64,000 nucleotides of DNA from Mitsuokella jalaludinii DSM 13811 (GCF_000702905.1 NZ_JNKR01000002.1:1-64000), one strand, 5' to 3'. Positions 21,028 through 28,636 are shown, numbered from the stretch's first letter. Notes: generated by a model from the sequence alone, not told the origin. Made by a program: numbers and translations.

Positions 21028-21753
21028 ATGGCAATCCAAGCAGATGACCGCTTGATCGTGGCCCTCGACTTCCACACGATGGAGGACGTCAAGTCCCTCG
21101 TCGAGAAGCTCGGGGAAAGCGTCTCATACTATAAAGTCGGCATGGAGCTCTTCTACAGCGTCGGCGGCGAAGTCGTCCGCTGGCTGCGCGGCCAGGGCAA
21201 GCACGTCTTCCTCGACCTCAAGCTCCACGACATCCCGAACACCGTGGCCGGCGGGCTCTGCTCGCTCATGGACCTCGGCGCCGACATCCTCAATGTCCAC
21301 GCGAGCGGCGGCTACACGATGATGAAGACGGCAGCCGACCGGCTGCACGCGGCAGCAGAGGAGAGAGGCATCCCGTGCCCGAAGCTCATCGCCATCACGG
21401 TGCTGACGAGCATCAACCAGGAAGACTGGGCGGGCGTCGGCCAGACCCTTCCCATCAAGGACGCCGTCGTGCGCCTCACAAAGCTCGCCAAGTCGGCCGG
21501 CCTTGACGGCGTCGTCGCGTCGCCGCAGGAAGCAGCCCTCATCCGCGAAGCGTGCGGCGAGGACTTCCTGATCGTGACGCCGGGCGTGCGCCCTGCAGGC
21601 TCGGCCATCAACGACCAGAGCCGCATCGCGACGCCTTCGGCTGCGCTCAAGAGCGGCGCGAGCCACCTCGTCATCGGCCGCCCGATCCGCGCCGCCGAAG
21701 ACCCGAAGGCCGCAGCCGAGGCTATCTTGAAAGAAATGGAGACCGTACAATGA
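21028..21753 (+). CDS. pyrF: Orotidine 5'-phosphate decarboxylase
   Basis: Decarboxylates OMP to UMP, the last step of the pathway. About 241 aa in a TIM barrel. It has the N-terminal LIVALDF, the catalytic DLKLHDIPNTV (Asp/Lys/Asp network), PGVRPAGSAINDQSRIATP for the phosphate-gripper region and LVIGRPI at the C-terminal phosphate site. Two starts are possible. ATG 21016 overlaps the pyrD stop (ATGA). ATG 21028 is preceded by aaagga at 21011-21016 and gives the usual MAIQADDRLIVALDF N terminus, so it is preferred. Confidence 0.95.
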   Translation: MAIQADDRLIVALDFHTMEDVKSLVEKLGESVSYYKVGMELFYSVGGEVVRWLRGQGKHVFLDLKLHDIPNTVAGGLCSLMDLGADILNVHASGGYTMMKTAADRLHAAAEERGIPCPKLIAITVLTSINQEDWAGVGQTLPIKDAVVRLTKLAKSAGLDGVVASPQEAALIREACGEDFLIVTPGVRPAGSAINDQSRIATPSAALKSGASHLVIGRPIRAAEDPKAAAEAILKEMETVQ

Positions 21754-22331
21754 AAATGACCGAAGAAGAAGTAAAAGACCTGCTCGTCAAGACGAACGCC
21801 ATCATGAATGGCCACTTCCTGCTGACGTCCGGTCTGCACAGCCCGCACTACGTCGAGAAATTCAACGTGCTGCAGCATCCGAAGTACACGCAGCAGCTCT
21901 GCGAGGCGATGGCCGAGAAGTTCAAGGACGCTGACATCGAGACCGTCGTCGGCCCGATGACCGGCGGCATCCTGCTCGCTCACGAGACGGGCAAGGCCCT
22001 CGGCACGCGCGCCATCTTCACGGAGCGCGTCGACGGCAAGATGACCTTCCGCCGCGGCTTCCACCTGCATCCGGGTGAGCGCTGCCTGATTGTCGAAGAC
22101 ATCGTCACGACCGGCGGCTCCATCAAGGAAGTCATCGACGTCGTCAAGGCAAACGGCGGCATCCCCGTCGCCGTCAGCATGCTCGTCGACCGCAGCGGCG
22201 GCAAAGTCAATTTCGGCGACGTCCCGTGCACGGCACTGCTGCACCTCAACGTCGAGACCTACAAGCCAGAGGACTGCCCGCTCTGCAAACAGGGCATCCC
22301 GATGACAAAACGCGGACGGACTGGTCGCTAA
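21750..22331 (+). CDS. pyrE: Orotate phosphoribosyltransferase
   Basis: Transfers the phosphoribosyl group of PRPP to orotate, giving OMP. 193 aa. The PRPP motif CLIVEDIVTTGGSIKEV lies at ~112-128. The flexible-loop region is ERVDGKMTFRRGF, with HSPHYVEKF near the N terminus. A C-terminal CPLCKQG Cys pair is seen in many Firmicutes PyrE proteins. ATG 21750 overlaps the pyrF stop (ATGA). It is the last gene of the eight-gene operon and is followed by a strong terminator. Confidence 0.96.
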   Translation: MKMTEEEVKDLLVKTNAIMNGHFLLTSGLHSPHYVEKFNVLQHPKYTQQLCEAMAEKFKDADIETVVGPMTGGILLAHETGKALGTRAIFTERVDGKMTFRRGFHLHPGERCLIVEDIVTTGGSIKEVIDVVKANGGIPVAVSMLVDRSGGKVNFGDVPCTALLHLNVETYKPEDCPLCKQGIPMTKRGRTGR

Positions 22332-22404
22332 GGTTCAAAGGCATACCAGTAATGCGACCGTGTGTGGCAGCACCGGGAAAAATAAGACTGCGTTTTTAAG
22401 CGTG

Positions 22405-22448
22405 AAAAAGCAGCATCGCTCAGGAATTGCCTGACGATGCTGCTTTTT
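22405..22448 (+). terminator. Strong intrinsic terminator of the pyr operon
   Basis: A 14-bp stem (aaaaagcagcatcg, 22405-22418, pairing with its complement ending at 22448) has an inner tcagg/cctga helix and a T5 tract. It lies ~75 bases after pyrE. Confidence 0.9.
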
Positions 22449-22550
22449 GCTGTCTTATACGCATTTGGCAGGAAAAAACGAACGTGCTGTCGAATCGTTA
22501 TACTTAGGAAAACTTAAGGAATGATAGACGCAAAAGAGAGGGGATTTCCA

Positions 22551-23198
22551 TTGAGCAAAGTGTACGATGACATGATGAACGGCGAAATCTACTGGCCGGG
22601 TGATGAGGAACTGATGAAGCAGCAGCTCGACTGCATGGAAAAGCTCTACGACTACAATGCCACGCGGCCGCATGAGTGGGAGAAGCGGCAGAAGCTGCTC
22701 AAAGAGATGCTAGCAGAAGCCGGGGAGGACTGCTACATCGAGCCGCCGCTGCACGCGAACTGGGGCGGCCATCACCTGCACCTCGGCAAGCAGGTCTACG
22801 CCAACTACAACCTCACGGCCGTCGACGACGGCGAGATCTTCATCGGCGACTACACGATGATCGGGCCAAACGTCACGCTCGCGACGCCGAACCATCCGCT
22901 AGCACCGGAGCTGCGCGAGAAAGGCTATCAGTACAATCTGCCCATCCGCATCGGCAAGAACGTCTGGCTCGGCGCAGGCGTCATCGTCGTGCCCGGCGTC
23001 ACGATCGGTGACAACACGGTCATCGGCGCGGGCAGCGTCGTGACGCGCGACATCCCCGCAGGCGTGCTGGCCTTTGGCGTGCCGTGCCGCGTGCAGCGCG
23101 AGCTCGGCGAACGCGACTGGGAATTCTACCACAAGGGCAGGCGCGTGCCGCAGGAGCTGCTGAAGTACCGCAGGCCCGGCAAAGAGACGGAGGCATGA
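22551..23198 (+). CDS. Maltose/galactoside-type sugar O-acetyltransferase (LbH fold)
   Basis: An acetyl-CoA-dependent O-acetyltransferase of the hexapeptide-repeat family; maltose and galactoside acetyltransferases are the closest named groups. The ~215-aa protein opens with the Mac-type N-terminal segment (MMNGEIYWPGDEEL). A left-handed beta-helix follows (VYANYNLTAVDDGEIFIGDYTMIGPNV), with the catalytic His in TPNHPL and the repeats IGKNVWLGAGVIVVPGVTIGDNTVIGAGSVVTRDIP. The start is taken as TTG 22551, eight bases after gagagggg. ATG 22521 sits directly against its aagga and would add ten residues. It is monocistronic after the pyr terminator. The physiological sugar acceptor is unknown. 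Confidence 0.9.
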   Translation: MSKVYDDMMNGEIYWPGDEELMKQQLDCMEKLYDYNATRPHEWEKRQKLLKEMLAEAGEDCYIEPPLHANWGGHHLHLGKQVYANYNLTAVDDGEIFIGDYTMIGPNVTLATPNHPLAPELREKGYQYNLPIRIGKNVWLGAGVIVVPGVTIGDNTVIGAGSVVTRDIPAGVLAFGVPCRVQRELGERDWEFYHKGRRVPQELLKYRRPGKETEA

Positions 23199-23225
23199 CC
23201 ACGGTCCAGCTTATGCTGGTCACGG

Positions 23226-23966
23226 TCAAAGGATCTTGACCGGCTTGAAATCGAGATAGTCGCCTGAGACAAGCCGGTAGGTGATGCCGCGCACGACGCC
23301 CTGCAGGCTGTCGTGGAAGCGCTCCTCGCCGTGGCAGTGCGAGTAGATGACCTGCTCGGCGCCGTATTCCTCGGCGATGTCGGTGAAGGGGCTCTTCTGC
23401 TCGAGGATGTTCGTCGGCGGATAGTGCAGGAACAGGATGAACTTCTGGAAGCCCGCATCCACCGCCGCATCGAGCGAGCGGCGCAGCCGCGTGCACTCGC
23501 GCTCGACGAGCATCTTGGCGTGCGCTTCGCGCTCCTCATCCCAGCCGATGACGCGGCCCTGCCCGTCGAGATAGAACGGCCCCTCAAACGTGAAGCCCTT
23601 CGTGCCGACGAGCGCGTAATCTTCGTAGGCAAAGAAATTATTCTGCAGGAAGGACAGCTTCCCCGCAAAGCGGCGATTGAGAGAGGCTGTCCTCTTTGCG
23701 TCCCAGAACATGTCGTGGTTGCCGCGCAGCAGGATCTTGCGCCCCGGCAGCGCCTCGATGAATGCGAGATCCTGCTCACACTCCGCGAGCTTTCGCCCCC
23801 AGGAGTGGTCGCCCGTGATGACGAGCGTGTCGTGCGGCCCGACGAGCGCCTCGCAGTTCCGCTTGATTTTTTCTTCATGGTGCCGCCACACCGCGCCAAA
23901 GACGTCCATCGACTTCTCGGGTGTCTGGAACGAGAGGTGAAAATCACCGATTGCAAAGAGAGCCAT
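23226..23966 (-). CDS. Calcineurin-like metallophosphoesterase
   Basis: A 246-aa phosphoesterase with the dimetal motifs in order: GDFHLS at the N terminus (DxH), VITGDHSWG (GDxxW variant of GDxxD), LLRGNHDMFW (GNHD/E), LFLHYPP and YSHCHGEE (GHxH-like). The substrate is not inferable; relatives include phosphodiesterases of unknown target. The start is ATG 23966 behind aaagggg on the minus strand; an extension upstream to 23999 lacks a binding site. It is encoded opposite to its neighbours and diverges from the candidate small RNA promoter at 24007. Confidence 0.88.
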   Translation of the reverse strand: MALFAIGDFHLSFQTPEKSMDVFGAVWRHHEEKIKRNCEALVGPHDTLVITGDHSWGRKLAECEQDLAFIEALPGRKILLRGNHDMFWDAKRTASLNRRFAGKLSFLQNNFFAYEDYALVGTKGFTFEGPFYLDGQGRVIGWDEEREAHAKMLVERECTRLRRSLDAAVDAGFQKFILFLHYPPTNILEQKSPFTDIAEEYGAEQVIYSHCHGEERFHDSLQGVVRGITYRLVSGDYLDFKPVKIL

Positions 23967-24006
23967 ATTTACTGCCCCTTTCGTATAACGTGGATGCATG
24001 GCTTAA

Positions 24007-24035
24007 TTGACTTTTCTCTATTTTTATGATATGCT
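24007..24035 (+). promoter_or_regulatory. Plus-strand promoter for a candidate small RNA
   Basis: TTGACT (24007-24012), a 17-base spacer and TATGCT (24030-24035). No protein gene follows on this strand before the terminator at 24151-24178, so the transcript would be ~135 nt. Confidence 0.5.
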
Positions 24036-24041
24036 TTGCAT

Positions 24042-24178
24042 AGATAAAAAGAGCGAACCTAAGATGGTCGGCTCGGCATATCTGTTGGCTAAAAAATTTC
24101 GGCCATACAAACAGCGCTGCAGACGCTGATGGCCACCGTACATCCCGAAGAAGCCGTCCCTGGCAGGACGGCTTTTTC
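24042..24178 (+). ncRNA. Candidate small RNA ending at a rho-independent terminator
   Basis: The stretch between a good promoter and a strong terminator has no convincing coding sequence. It contains an internal hairpin (ctgttggc at ~24080 with gccatacaaacag) before the terminal stem. It ends ~24 bases before the stop of an oppositely oriented small hydrophobic ORF, so its 3' end would face or overlap that mRNA's 3' end. I could not match it to SRP, 6S, tmRNA or RNase P RNA. The boundaries are inferred from promoter and terminator only. Confidence 0.4.
24151..24178 (+). terminator. Intrinsic terminator between convergent small RNA and small ORF
   Basis: The arms aagccgtcc (24151-24159) and ggacggctt (24166-24174) form a 9-bp stem followed by TTTT on the plus strand. 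The same hairpin could serve the opposing transcript, but its T-run there is weaker. Confidence 0.8.
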
Positions 24179-24201
24179 ATTTGTGAATGTACGCCGAAGG
24201 G

Positions 24202-24357
24202 TTATTTCCGAATGATGCGGAGCAGTTCCAGCAGGAACGTTCCGTCAATGACTCCGAAGGAAGCCAGCACGATCAAGGCGAGAAAGACCAGCACTGAGAG
24301 TGCAGCCAGTCCGCAGACCGTGAGGATAGCAACCTCCGAGGAGAACAGTGCTTCCAT
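24202..24357 (-). CDS. Candidate 51-aa single-membrane-span peptide (type I toxin-like)
   Basis: The minus-strand frame encodes a short acidic N terminus (MEALFSSEV), one long hydrophobic stretch of ~25 residues (AILTVCGLAALSVLVFLALI and onward), and a basic tail (LLRIIRK). Size, single span and charge order are those of small membrane toxins and regulatory peptides. A promoter lies upstream (24516-24544) and a convergent small RNA meets its 3' end. The weak point is initiation: neither ATG 24357 nor the in-frame ATG 24369 has a good binding site. The well-placed aaaggga (~24397-24403) instead serves an out-of-frame ATG. No family was recognised. Confidence 0.42.
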   Translation of the reverse strand: MEALFSSEVAILTVCGLAALSVLVFLALIVLASFGVIDGTFLLELLRIIRK

Positions 24358-24515
24358 GGAAGCAGGCATTCGTCGCGTGACACCAGAGGCATCACGTCCC
24401 TTTCTGTCTTGGATTTATGCCAAAGCCAGACGGCTCGACTACCGATGACCATCAATTGCATCGTAGATGACAGCAAGATGCTGTGTTCGCTCTAAGGGGA
24501 AATCCCCTCTGCTAC

Positions 24516-24544
24516 AGTATAGCAGGAACGAAGAATGCTAGCAA
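24516..24544 (-). promoter_or_regulatory. Minus-strand promoter upstream of the small membrane peptide
   Basis: Read on the minus strand: TTGCTA (24544-24539), a 17-base spacer, then TATACT (24521-24516). It would give a ~140-nt leader containing an aggggatttcccct-type hairpin. Its -35 region overlaps the ribosome binding site of the plus-strand hydrolase at 24560. Confidence 0.5.
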
Positions 24545-24559
24545 GGAGTGTTAATCTGG

Positions 24560-25339
24560 ATGAAAATGGAGATGGAAATGGAACGAGGCAGATGTGGGGC
24601 AGCCACCAAAAGAAACGGCCGGACGTGGCTGTGTGACGAGTTTCCTGTTGATGTTCCTTCGGGCGCGGAATCAATGCGCGGCATTGTCCTGCATGCGCCA
24701 GAGCCACGCGCTTTGCTCGTGCAGCCCGTCGGGCAGGAAGAGATTGTTGCGCGCAAGGGGCTCTTTGAGGAAGTCAGCGCCATTGCCGCTGCTGTTAGCA
24801 TGCCGCTGGCTGTCGCCTTCCTTGCCGTCGAGGACTGGAACCAGCAGCTTTCCCCGTGGCAGGCGCCCGCCGTCTTCGGCAAGCAGGACTTTGGCGCAGG
24901 GGCAGAGGAGACGCTGAAGTCCATCGAGGCCATCCTGCCCGCGCTTAAGAGCCATTGTGCTCTGGCAGAGGATGCGCCCGTCGTACTCGGTGGCTACTCC
25001 CTCGCCGCGCTCTTCTCACTCTGGAGCGCCTATGAAAGCACCTCGTTCGACGCCATTGCCGCCGCATCGCCGTCCGTCTGGTTCCCCGGCTGGCTCGACT
25101 ACGCCAAAGCCCGCGAGCCAAAGGCAGGCATCATCTACCTGAGCCTCGGCGACCGCGAAGACAAGACCCGCAACCCCGTCATGCGCACCGTCAGCACCTG
25201 CATCGAGGAGCAGCACGCCCTGCTGCAAGATGCCGGCATCAAGACAACCCTCACCTGGAACCCCGGCAACCACTTCCAGCATCCCGAACAACGCTGTGCC
25301 AAAGGCTTCACCTGGTGCCTGGAGCAACTTTTTCGATAA
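24560..25339 (+). CDS. Alpha/beta-hydrolase-fold esterase-like protein
   Basis: A 259-aa cytosolic protein (no signal peptide) with the nucleophile elbow GGYSLAALFSLW (G-x-S-x-A) at about residue 141, a downstream Asp candidate (LSLGDREDKT) and a His candidate in NPGNHFQHPE, consistent with a Ser-Asp-His triad. It resembles the small esterase/IroE-type hydrolases by the GYSLAG-like elbow and the SPSVWFPG segment. The substrate is unknown. ATG 24560 follows aaggag (24543-24548); GTG 24548 abuts that site and is unlikely. There is no close co-directional neighbour. Confidence 0.8.
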   Translation: MKMEMEMERGRCGAATKRNGRTWLCDEFPVDVPSGAESMRGIVLHAPEPRALLVQPVGQEEIVARKGLFEEVSAIAAAVSMPLAVAFLAVEDWNQQLSPWQAPAVFGKQDFGAGAEETLKSIEAILPALKSHCALAEDAPVVLGGYSLAALFSLWSAYESTSFDAIAAASPSVWFPGWLDYAKAREPKAGIIYLSLGDREDKTRNPVMRTVSTCIEEQHALLQDAGIKTTLTWNPGNHFQHPEQRCAKGFTWCLEQLFR

Positions 25340-25514
25340 ATTGACGTGCTGGATTGGTTCATGCAAGTATCCTGATGAAGAAAATTGCCAATCCGTGCAA
25401 TAGGGTTTAAAATAGATAAACATAGAGATTCCCAGTGGCAGGCTTCTGCGTGGTTTGCTGCTGCTCAAGAATTTTGGATAGGGTCAATTGGTGCGTAAAG
25501 GAAAAGGTGAAAAC

Positions 25515-25895
25515 ATGGCAAGACAGTCTTATTTGGAACACAGCGCCGTGACGGTGCGAGATATTGAATGGTCCAAAAATTTTTTTGAGAAAATCCTTGG
25601 CATGACAGAAACGCGCCGCAAGGAAAAAGATGGTCATCTCAAGATGGTCTGGCTCAAGGGTGGCGTGCAGCTTGTGGCCGCGCCAGAAGACTATAAAGCG
25701 GGACAGGGACATCATCTCGGCATCGTTGTCGAGGATATGCCCGAAGTCCTCAGGGAAATGCTTGCTGTCAAGGGTGTCCATCACATCGAGGGCAAGCCCG
25801 AAAAATGGGTGCAGCTGCCCGACGGCCTGACGCTCGAGCTGTTCCAGGAAAAGCCCGGTGCTATCCAAAACGTGCTGAATATCGAGGTAAAATAA
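25515..25895 (+). CDS. VOC (glyoxalase/bleomycin-resistance) family protein
   Basis: A 126-aa protein with two beta-alpha-beta-beta-beta halves. The opening LEHSAVTVRDIEWSKNFFEKILGM is the standard VOC start with a His metal ligand. GHHLGIVVEDMPEVLREM begins the second half, and QLPDGLTLELFQ supplies the C-terminal Glu ligand. Members are lyases, dioxygenases or binding proteins; the sequence does not say which. ATG 25515 follows aaggtg at 25504-25509. It is single and has no obvious terminator of its own. Confidence 0.88.
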   Translation: MARQSYLEHSAVTVRDIEWSKNFFEKILGMTETRRKEKDGHLKMVWLKGGVQLVAAPEDYKAGQGHHLGIVVEDMPEVLREMLAVKGVHHIEGKPEKWVQLPDGLTLELFQEKPGAIQNVLNIEVK

Positions 25896-25999
25896 AGCGT
25901 AGACAGAGCAGCCGTTCTGCAGGCGGCCCTGCTCGTGAATGACGTCTGCGCGCAGAAGGTCTGACGAGGCCGATACTGAAAGCGTTGCAGCATAAATAA

Positions 26000-26035
26000 G
26001 GGGGAGTGAAAAAATGATTTTTCACTCCCCCGGTC
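26000..26035 (+). repeat. Palindromic repeat, copy 1
   Basis: A 14-bp stem (gggggagtgaaaaa / tttttcactccccc) with an ATGA loop, followed by ggtc. A second copy at 26697-26730 has one base pair fewer in the stem but the same loop and the same trailing ggtc. The two copies flank the gene at 26272. The 25896-26271 stretch has no gene; apart from this copy it holds the hairpins listed next. Confidence 0.85.
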
Positions 26036-26058
26036 AGTGGTCAGTGGCCGAAGGAACC

Positions 26059-26114
26059 GATTTGCTGTTGGCAAATCGGGTGGAATCGTAGGGGCGGGTC
26101 GGCGTGACCCGCCC
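26059..26114 (+). repeat. Two adjacent intergenic hairpins
   Basis: gatttgc/gcaaatc (26059-26065 with 26071-26077) is followed by gggcgggtc/gacccgccc (26092-26100 with 26106-26114). The GC-rich second hairpin looks like a dispersed intergenic repeat; it lacks a T-run and is not a typical terminator. Confidence 0.55.
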
Positions 26115-26271
26115 GGTGCACAGTGGAATAAGCCGAGTAGCCAGCATTTTTAGACTAAAAAATAAGAAAACTTAGCCTTGTCATTTTTTTTTTGCTGGCG
26201 TAAAATAAAATAGGCAATGATGGAATCATTTTTGTTTGCATCATAATTGATGATGAGGAGGTTGTTGGTGT

Positions 26272-26679
26272 ATGAAACATTGGGAAAGAGTGGCTTTGAC
26301 TTGTGTATTGGGGACCGGGATCTTCTTCGGGGTCGGGGGTATGGCCCCCAATTCGTTGGTAACGCTGCAGCCGGTTCCTGTGGCGGAAGCAGCTGCGGAT
26401 ACCTGGCTGGCATCCGATGGCTCCACCCAGTATTACCTGAAGGGTGGCACGCTGCAATATCGGCAGCCCACTAGGGATATGCGTTTATCGGGGGCCTACA
26501 GCTTCCGGGCACGGATCGCCATCGTTTATGAGGACGGCAGTGCAGAAGTGCATAATATCCGTATGGCCAGCAAAGGGGCGTTGGGATTGTCCATCGACGG
26601 CGGCCCCATGGAACTGGTAGATTCTGATTCTGTGTATGCAGAGATCTACCATACCATTGTGAACCGGTACATCCAGTAA
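26272..26679 (+). CDS. Hypothetical small exported protein
   Basis: A 135-aa protein of unknown function. The N terminus is a signal peptide: MKHWERV, then a hydrophobic core (ALTCVLGTGIFFGVGG), with a likely cleavage after VAEAAA near residue 42. The mature ~93 residues contain DTWLASDGSTQYYLKGG and SFRARIAIVYEDGSAEVHNIRM, a beta-rich pattern reminiscent of small periplasmic proteins of Negativicutes; this comparison is loose. ATG 26272 follows aggagg (26254-26259). The gene is flanked on both sides by copies of the same palindrome. Confidence 0.7.
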   Translation: MKHWERVALTCVLGTGIFFGVGGMAPNSLVTLQPVPVAEAAADTWLASDGSTQYYLKGGTLQYRQPTRDMRLSGAYSFRARIAIVYEDGSAEVHNIRMASKGALGLSIDGGPMELVDSDSVYAEIYHTIVNRYIQ

Positions 26680-26696
26680 AAGGGAATGCAAAAAAG

Positions 26697-26730
26697 GGGG
26701 GAGTGAAAAATGATTTTCACTCCCCCGGTC
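26697..26730 (+). repeat. Palindromic repeat, copy 2
   Basis: A 13-bp stem (gggggagtgaaaa / ttttcactccccc) with an ATGA loop and trailing ggtc. It begins 17 bases after the stop of the gene at 26272 and may act as its terminator. Confidence 0.85.
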
Positions 26731-26871
26731 GCGAGTCGCGCAGGTCGCGGGTTGCGAGCCTTGTAAGGTGGTATCCGTTAGGTAGTTTTTTGTCAAAACT
26801 TGGAATTACCACTACTTTTAGATTATCCGTACAATCTTTCAATCTGCACGAACAAGCCCGCGACTCGCGAC
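26728..26871. repeat. 144-bp MITE-like element with 13-bp inverted ends
   Basis: Perfect inverted ends gtcgcgagtcgcg (26728-26740) and cgcgactcgcgac (26859-26871) enclose ~118 bases with no ORF. It lies between palindrome copy 2 and the left end of the IS1182-type element. Confidence 0.55.
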
Positions 26872-26910
26872 AAAAGGGGCTGTGAAATAATAGCTCCATG
26901 AAAACGAAAG

Positions 26911-26945
26911 GGACTTTCGATTCTTGTGAATCGAAAGTCCTTTTT
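26911..26945 (+). terminator. Hairpin blocking read-in at the IS left end
   Basis: The stem ggactttcgattc (26911-26923) with gaatcgaaagtcc (26928-26940), a TTGT loop and TTTTT form a textbook terminator upstream of the transposase. Confidence 0.75.
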
Positions 26946-26965
26946 CGTGTTAGAATTTAACTGCT

Positions 26966-28438
26966 ATGAAAAACCTAACTGTGTATTATGGTACTCCCAA
27001 ACAGGGAATTTTACCAGCATTTTTTTCTGAGTGCCTGGATATCACAGATCCGGTTTTCACATTTGACAGATTTATGGAGGAAATCGATTTACGCAAATAT
27101 CTGAGCAAACTTCCTGCTCATGAGTTGGGAAGAATCAGATATAATCCCATCAATATGTTGAAAACGGTTCTGTTCGGGTTTATGGATGAAGGATGCATCT
27201 CTCTCAGAAAGCTGGAAGACAATTGCAAAGTCAATATCCGCTATAAATACCTTATGGACGGTAAACACCCGTCCTATCGGACTTTCGGATATTTCATCAA
27301 TACTGTCCTGATGAATCAAGCTGAATCGCTCTTTTATGAAATTACCCAAGAAATCATCACCAAAGAGCATGTGGACCTGGACCACCTCTATATCGATGGC
27401 TCCAAATTCGAAGCCAATGCCAACAAGTACTCCTGGGTCTGGAAAAAAGGTACGGAGAAATCGAGATTCCGGCTGTTTGCCAAAATCTCAGCACTCCTGG
27501 AAGAAATCAACGAGATGCTGAGCTGTGGTGGACTGAAAGCCGAAATCAATTCAGAATATGCTCCTGAATATCTGGAGCTCATCCTGAGCAAACTTCACGA
27601 AATCTGGGAACTGGACGAGGAAAGATTTGCCCATGGCAAAGGACACCATAAGAGTCCGGAACAGCGGAATTACGAAAAACTAAAAGTGTATCTGCAGAAA
27701 CTTAAGGAATATGGAAAGAAATTGAGTATCTGTGGAGAGAATCGTAATAGCTATTCTAAAACGGATCATTCAGCTACGTTTATGCGGATTAAGAGAGACT
27801 ACATGGGAAACGACCAGCTGCTGCCGGCATATAACGTCCAAGTTGGCATAGCTGATGAATACATAGCAGTCCTTGACGTAAACCAGTACAGATCAGATAT
27901 GGACTGCTTCGTTCCCCTTCTGGAAAAGTTTTATGAGCACCATAGGATCTATCCGAAATATCCAGTAGCTGACGCAGGGGATGGTTCATTCAATAACTAT
28001 CTGTACTGCAGCGAACATGGGATGGAAGCCTGTATGAAATTCTCCATGTTCTTCAAAGAAACGACGGATAAGAAGTATCACGAGGACCCATTCCGTGCGG
28101 TTAATTTCAAGACGACGGTTGATGGAGCGTTGCTCTGTCCCAATGGAAAGAAGTTCAAATTCGTCTACAGGAAAAACATTCAAGGCAACCAATATGGCCG
28201 TCAGGAAGAAATCTATGAATGTGAGGACTGCAATGGCTGTCCTTATGCAGAACGTTGCAAGAAAACACCTCATAACAGACGGATCAGCCTGAATCGTGAA
28301 CTTACAAAGGTCTATGCTGACGTCATCGGACGATTGACAGATATCCGCGGATTTCTGCTGAGAAGGAACCGTGCTATCCAGGCAGAAGGTACTTTCGGAG
28401 TGATGAAGAACGATCGGGAATATGACCGGATTGTCTGA
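26966..28438 (+). CDS. IS1182-family DDE transposase, truncated by an in-frame UGA
   Basis: A 490-aa transposase. It has the N-terminal domain FFSECLDITDPVFTFDRFMEEIDL, the catalytic residues DGSKFEANANKYSW (first Asp, ~146), VADAGDGSFNNY (second Asp) and AEGTFGVMKND (Glu), and a Cys cluster YECEDCNGCPYAERCKK before the last catalytic residue. The frame stops at TGA 28436-28438 after DREYDRIV. The same frame then continues for 34 codons (RGMDSVKMEVFLVSIGFNLYKYHRKQQ...) to TAA 28541-28543, and those codons match the conserved C terminus of the family. A single CGA-to-TGA change is the simplest explanation. The copy may be inactive, although all three catalytic acids remain. No ribosome binding site is evident at ATG 26966. 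Confidence 0.85.
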   Translation: MKNLTVYYGTPKQGILPAFFSECLDITDPVFTFDRFMEEIDLRKYLSKLPAHELGRIRYNPINMLKTVLFGFMDEGCISLRKLEDNCKVNIRYKYLMDGKHPSYRTFGYFINTVLMNQAESLFYEITQEIITKEHVDLDHLYIDGSKFEANANKYSWVWKKGTEKSRFRLFAKISALLEEINEMLSCGGLKAEINSEYAPEYLELILSKLHEIWELDEERFAHGKGHHKSPEQRNYEKLKVYLQKLKEYGKKLSICGENRNSYSKTDHSATFMRIKRDYMGNDQLLPAYNVQVGIADEYIAVLDVNQYRSDMDCFVPLLEKFYEHHRIYPKYPVADAGDGSFNNYLYCSEHGMEACMKFSMFFKETTDKKYHEDPFRAVNFKTTVDGALLCPNGKKFKFVYRKNIQGNQYGRQEEIYECEDCNGCPYAERCKKTPHNRRISLNRELTKVYADVIGRLTDIRGFLLRRNRAIQAEGTFGVMKNDREYDRIV

Positions 28439-28636
28439 AGAGGCATGGATTCAGTGAAAATGGAAGTTTTTCTGGTTTCTATTGGCTTCAACCTGTACAA
28501 ATACCATAGGAAGCAGCAGGTACATATGGATATGGCAGCTTAATTTTAAAAAGCTGAGTTTTGGGGGAAAGGGGGAAGTATACCCTTTTTCTCTTGCTTT
28601 TTACTGCCAGGAGTAAAAAGAGACAACAAAAAAGGA

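Noticed and set aside
24042-24178. Known structural RNA (SRP RNA, 6S, tmRNA)
   Set aside because: The conserved SRP tetraloop region, the 6S open-bubble layout and a tmRNA tag frame are all absent.
24273-24476. Minus-strand 67-codon frame with a good internal ribosome binding site
   Set aside because: The protein (rich in Ser, Arg, Cys, Trp) shows no domain. The overlapping frame gives a far more protein-like hydrophobic peptide. It is kept only as a possible leader frame.
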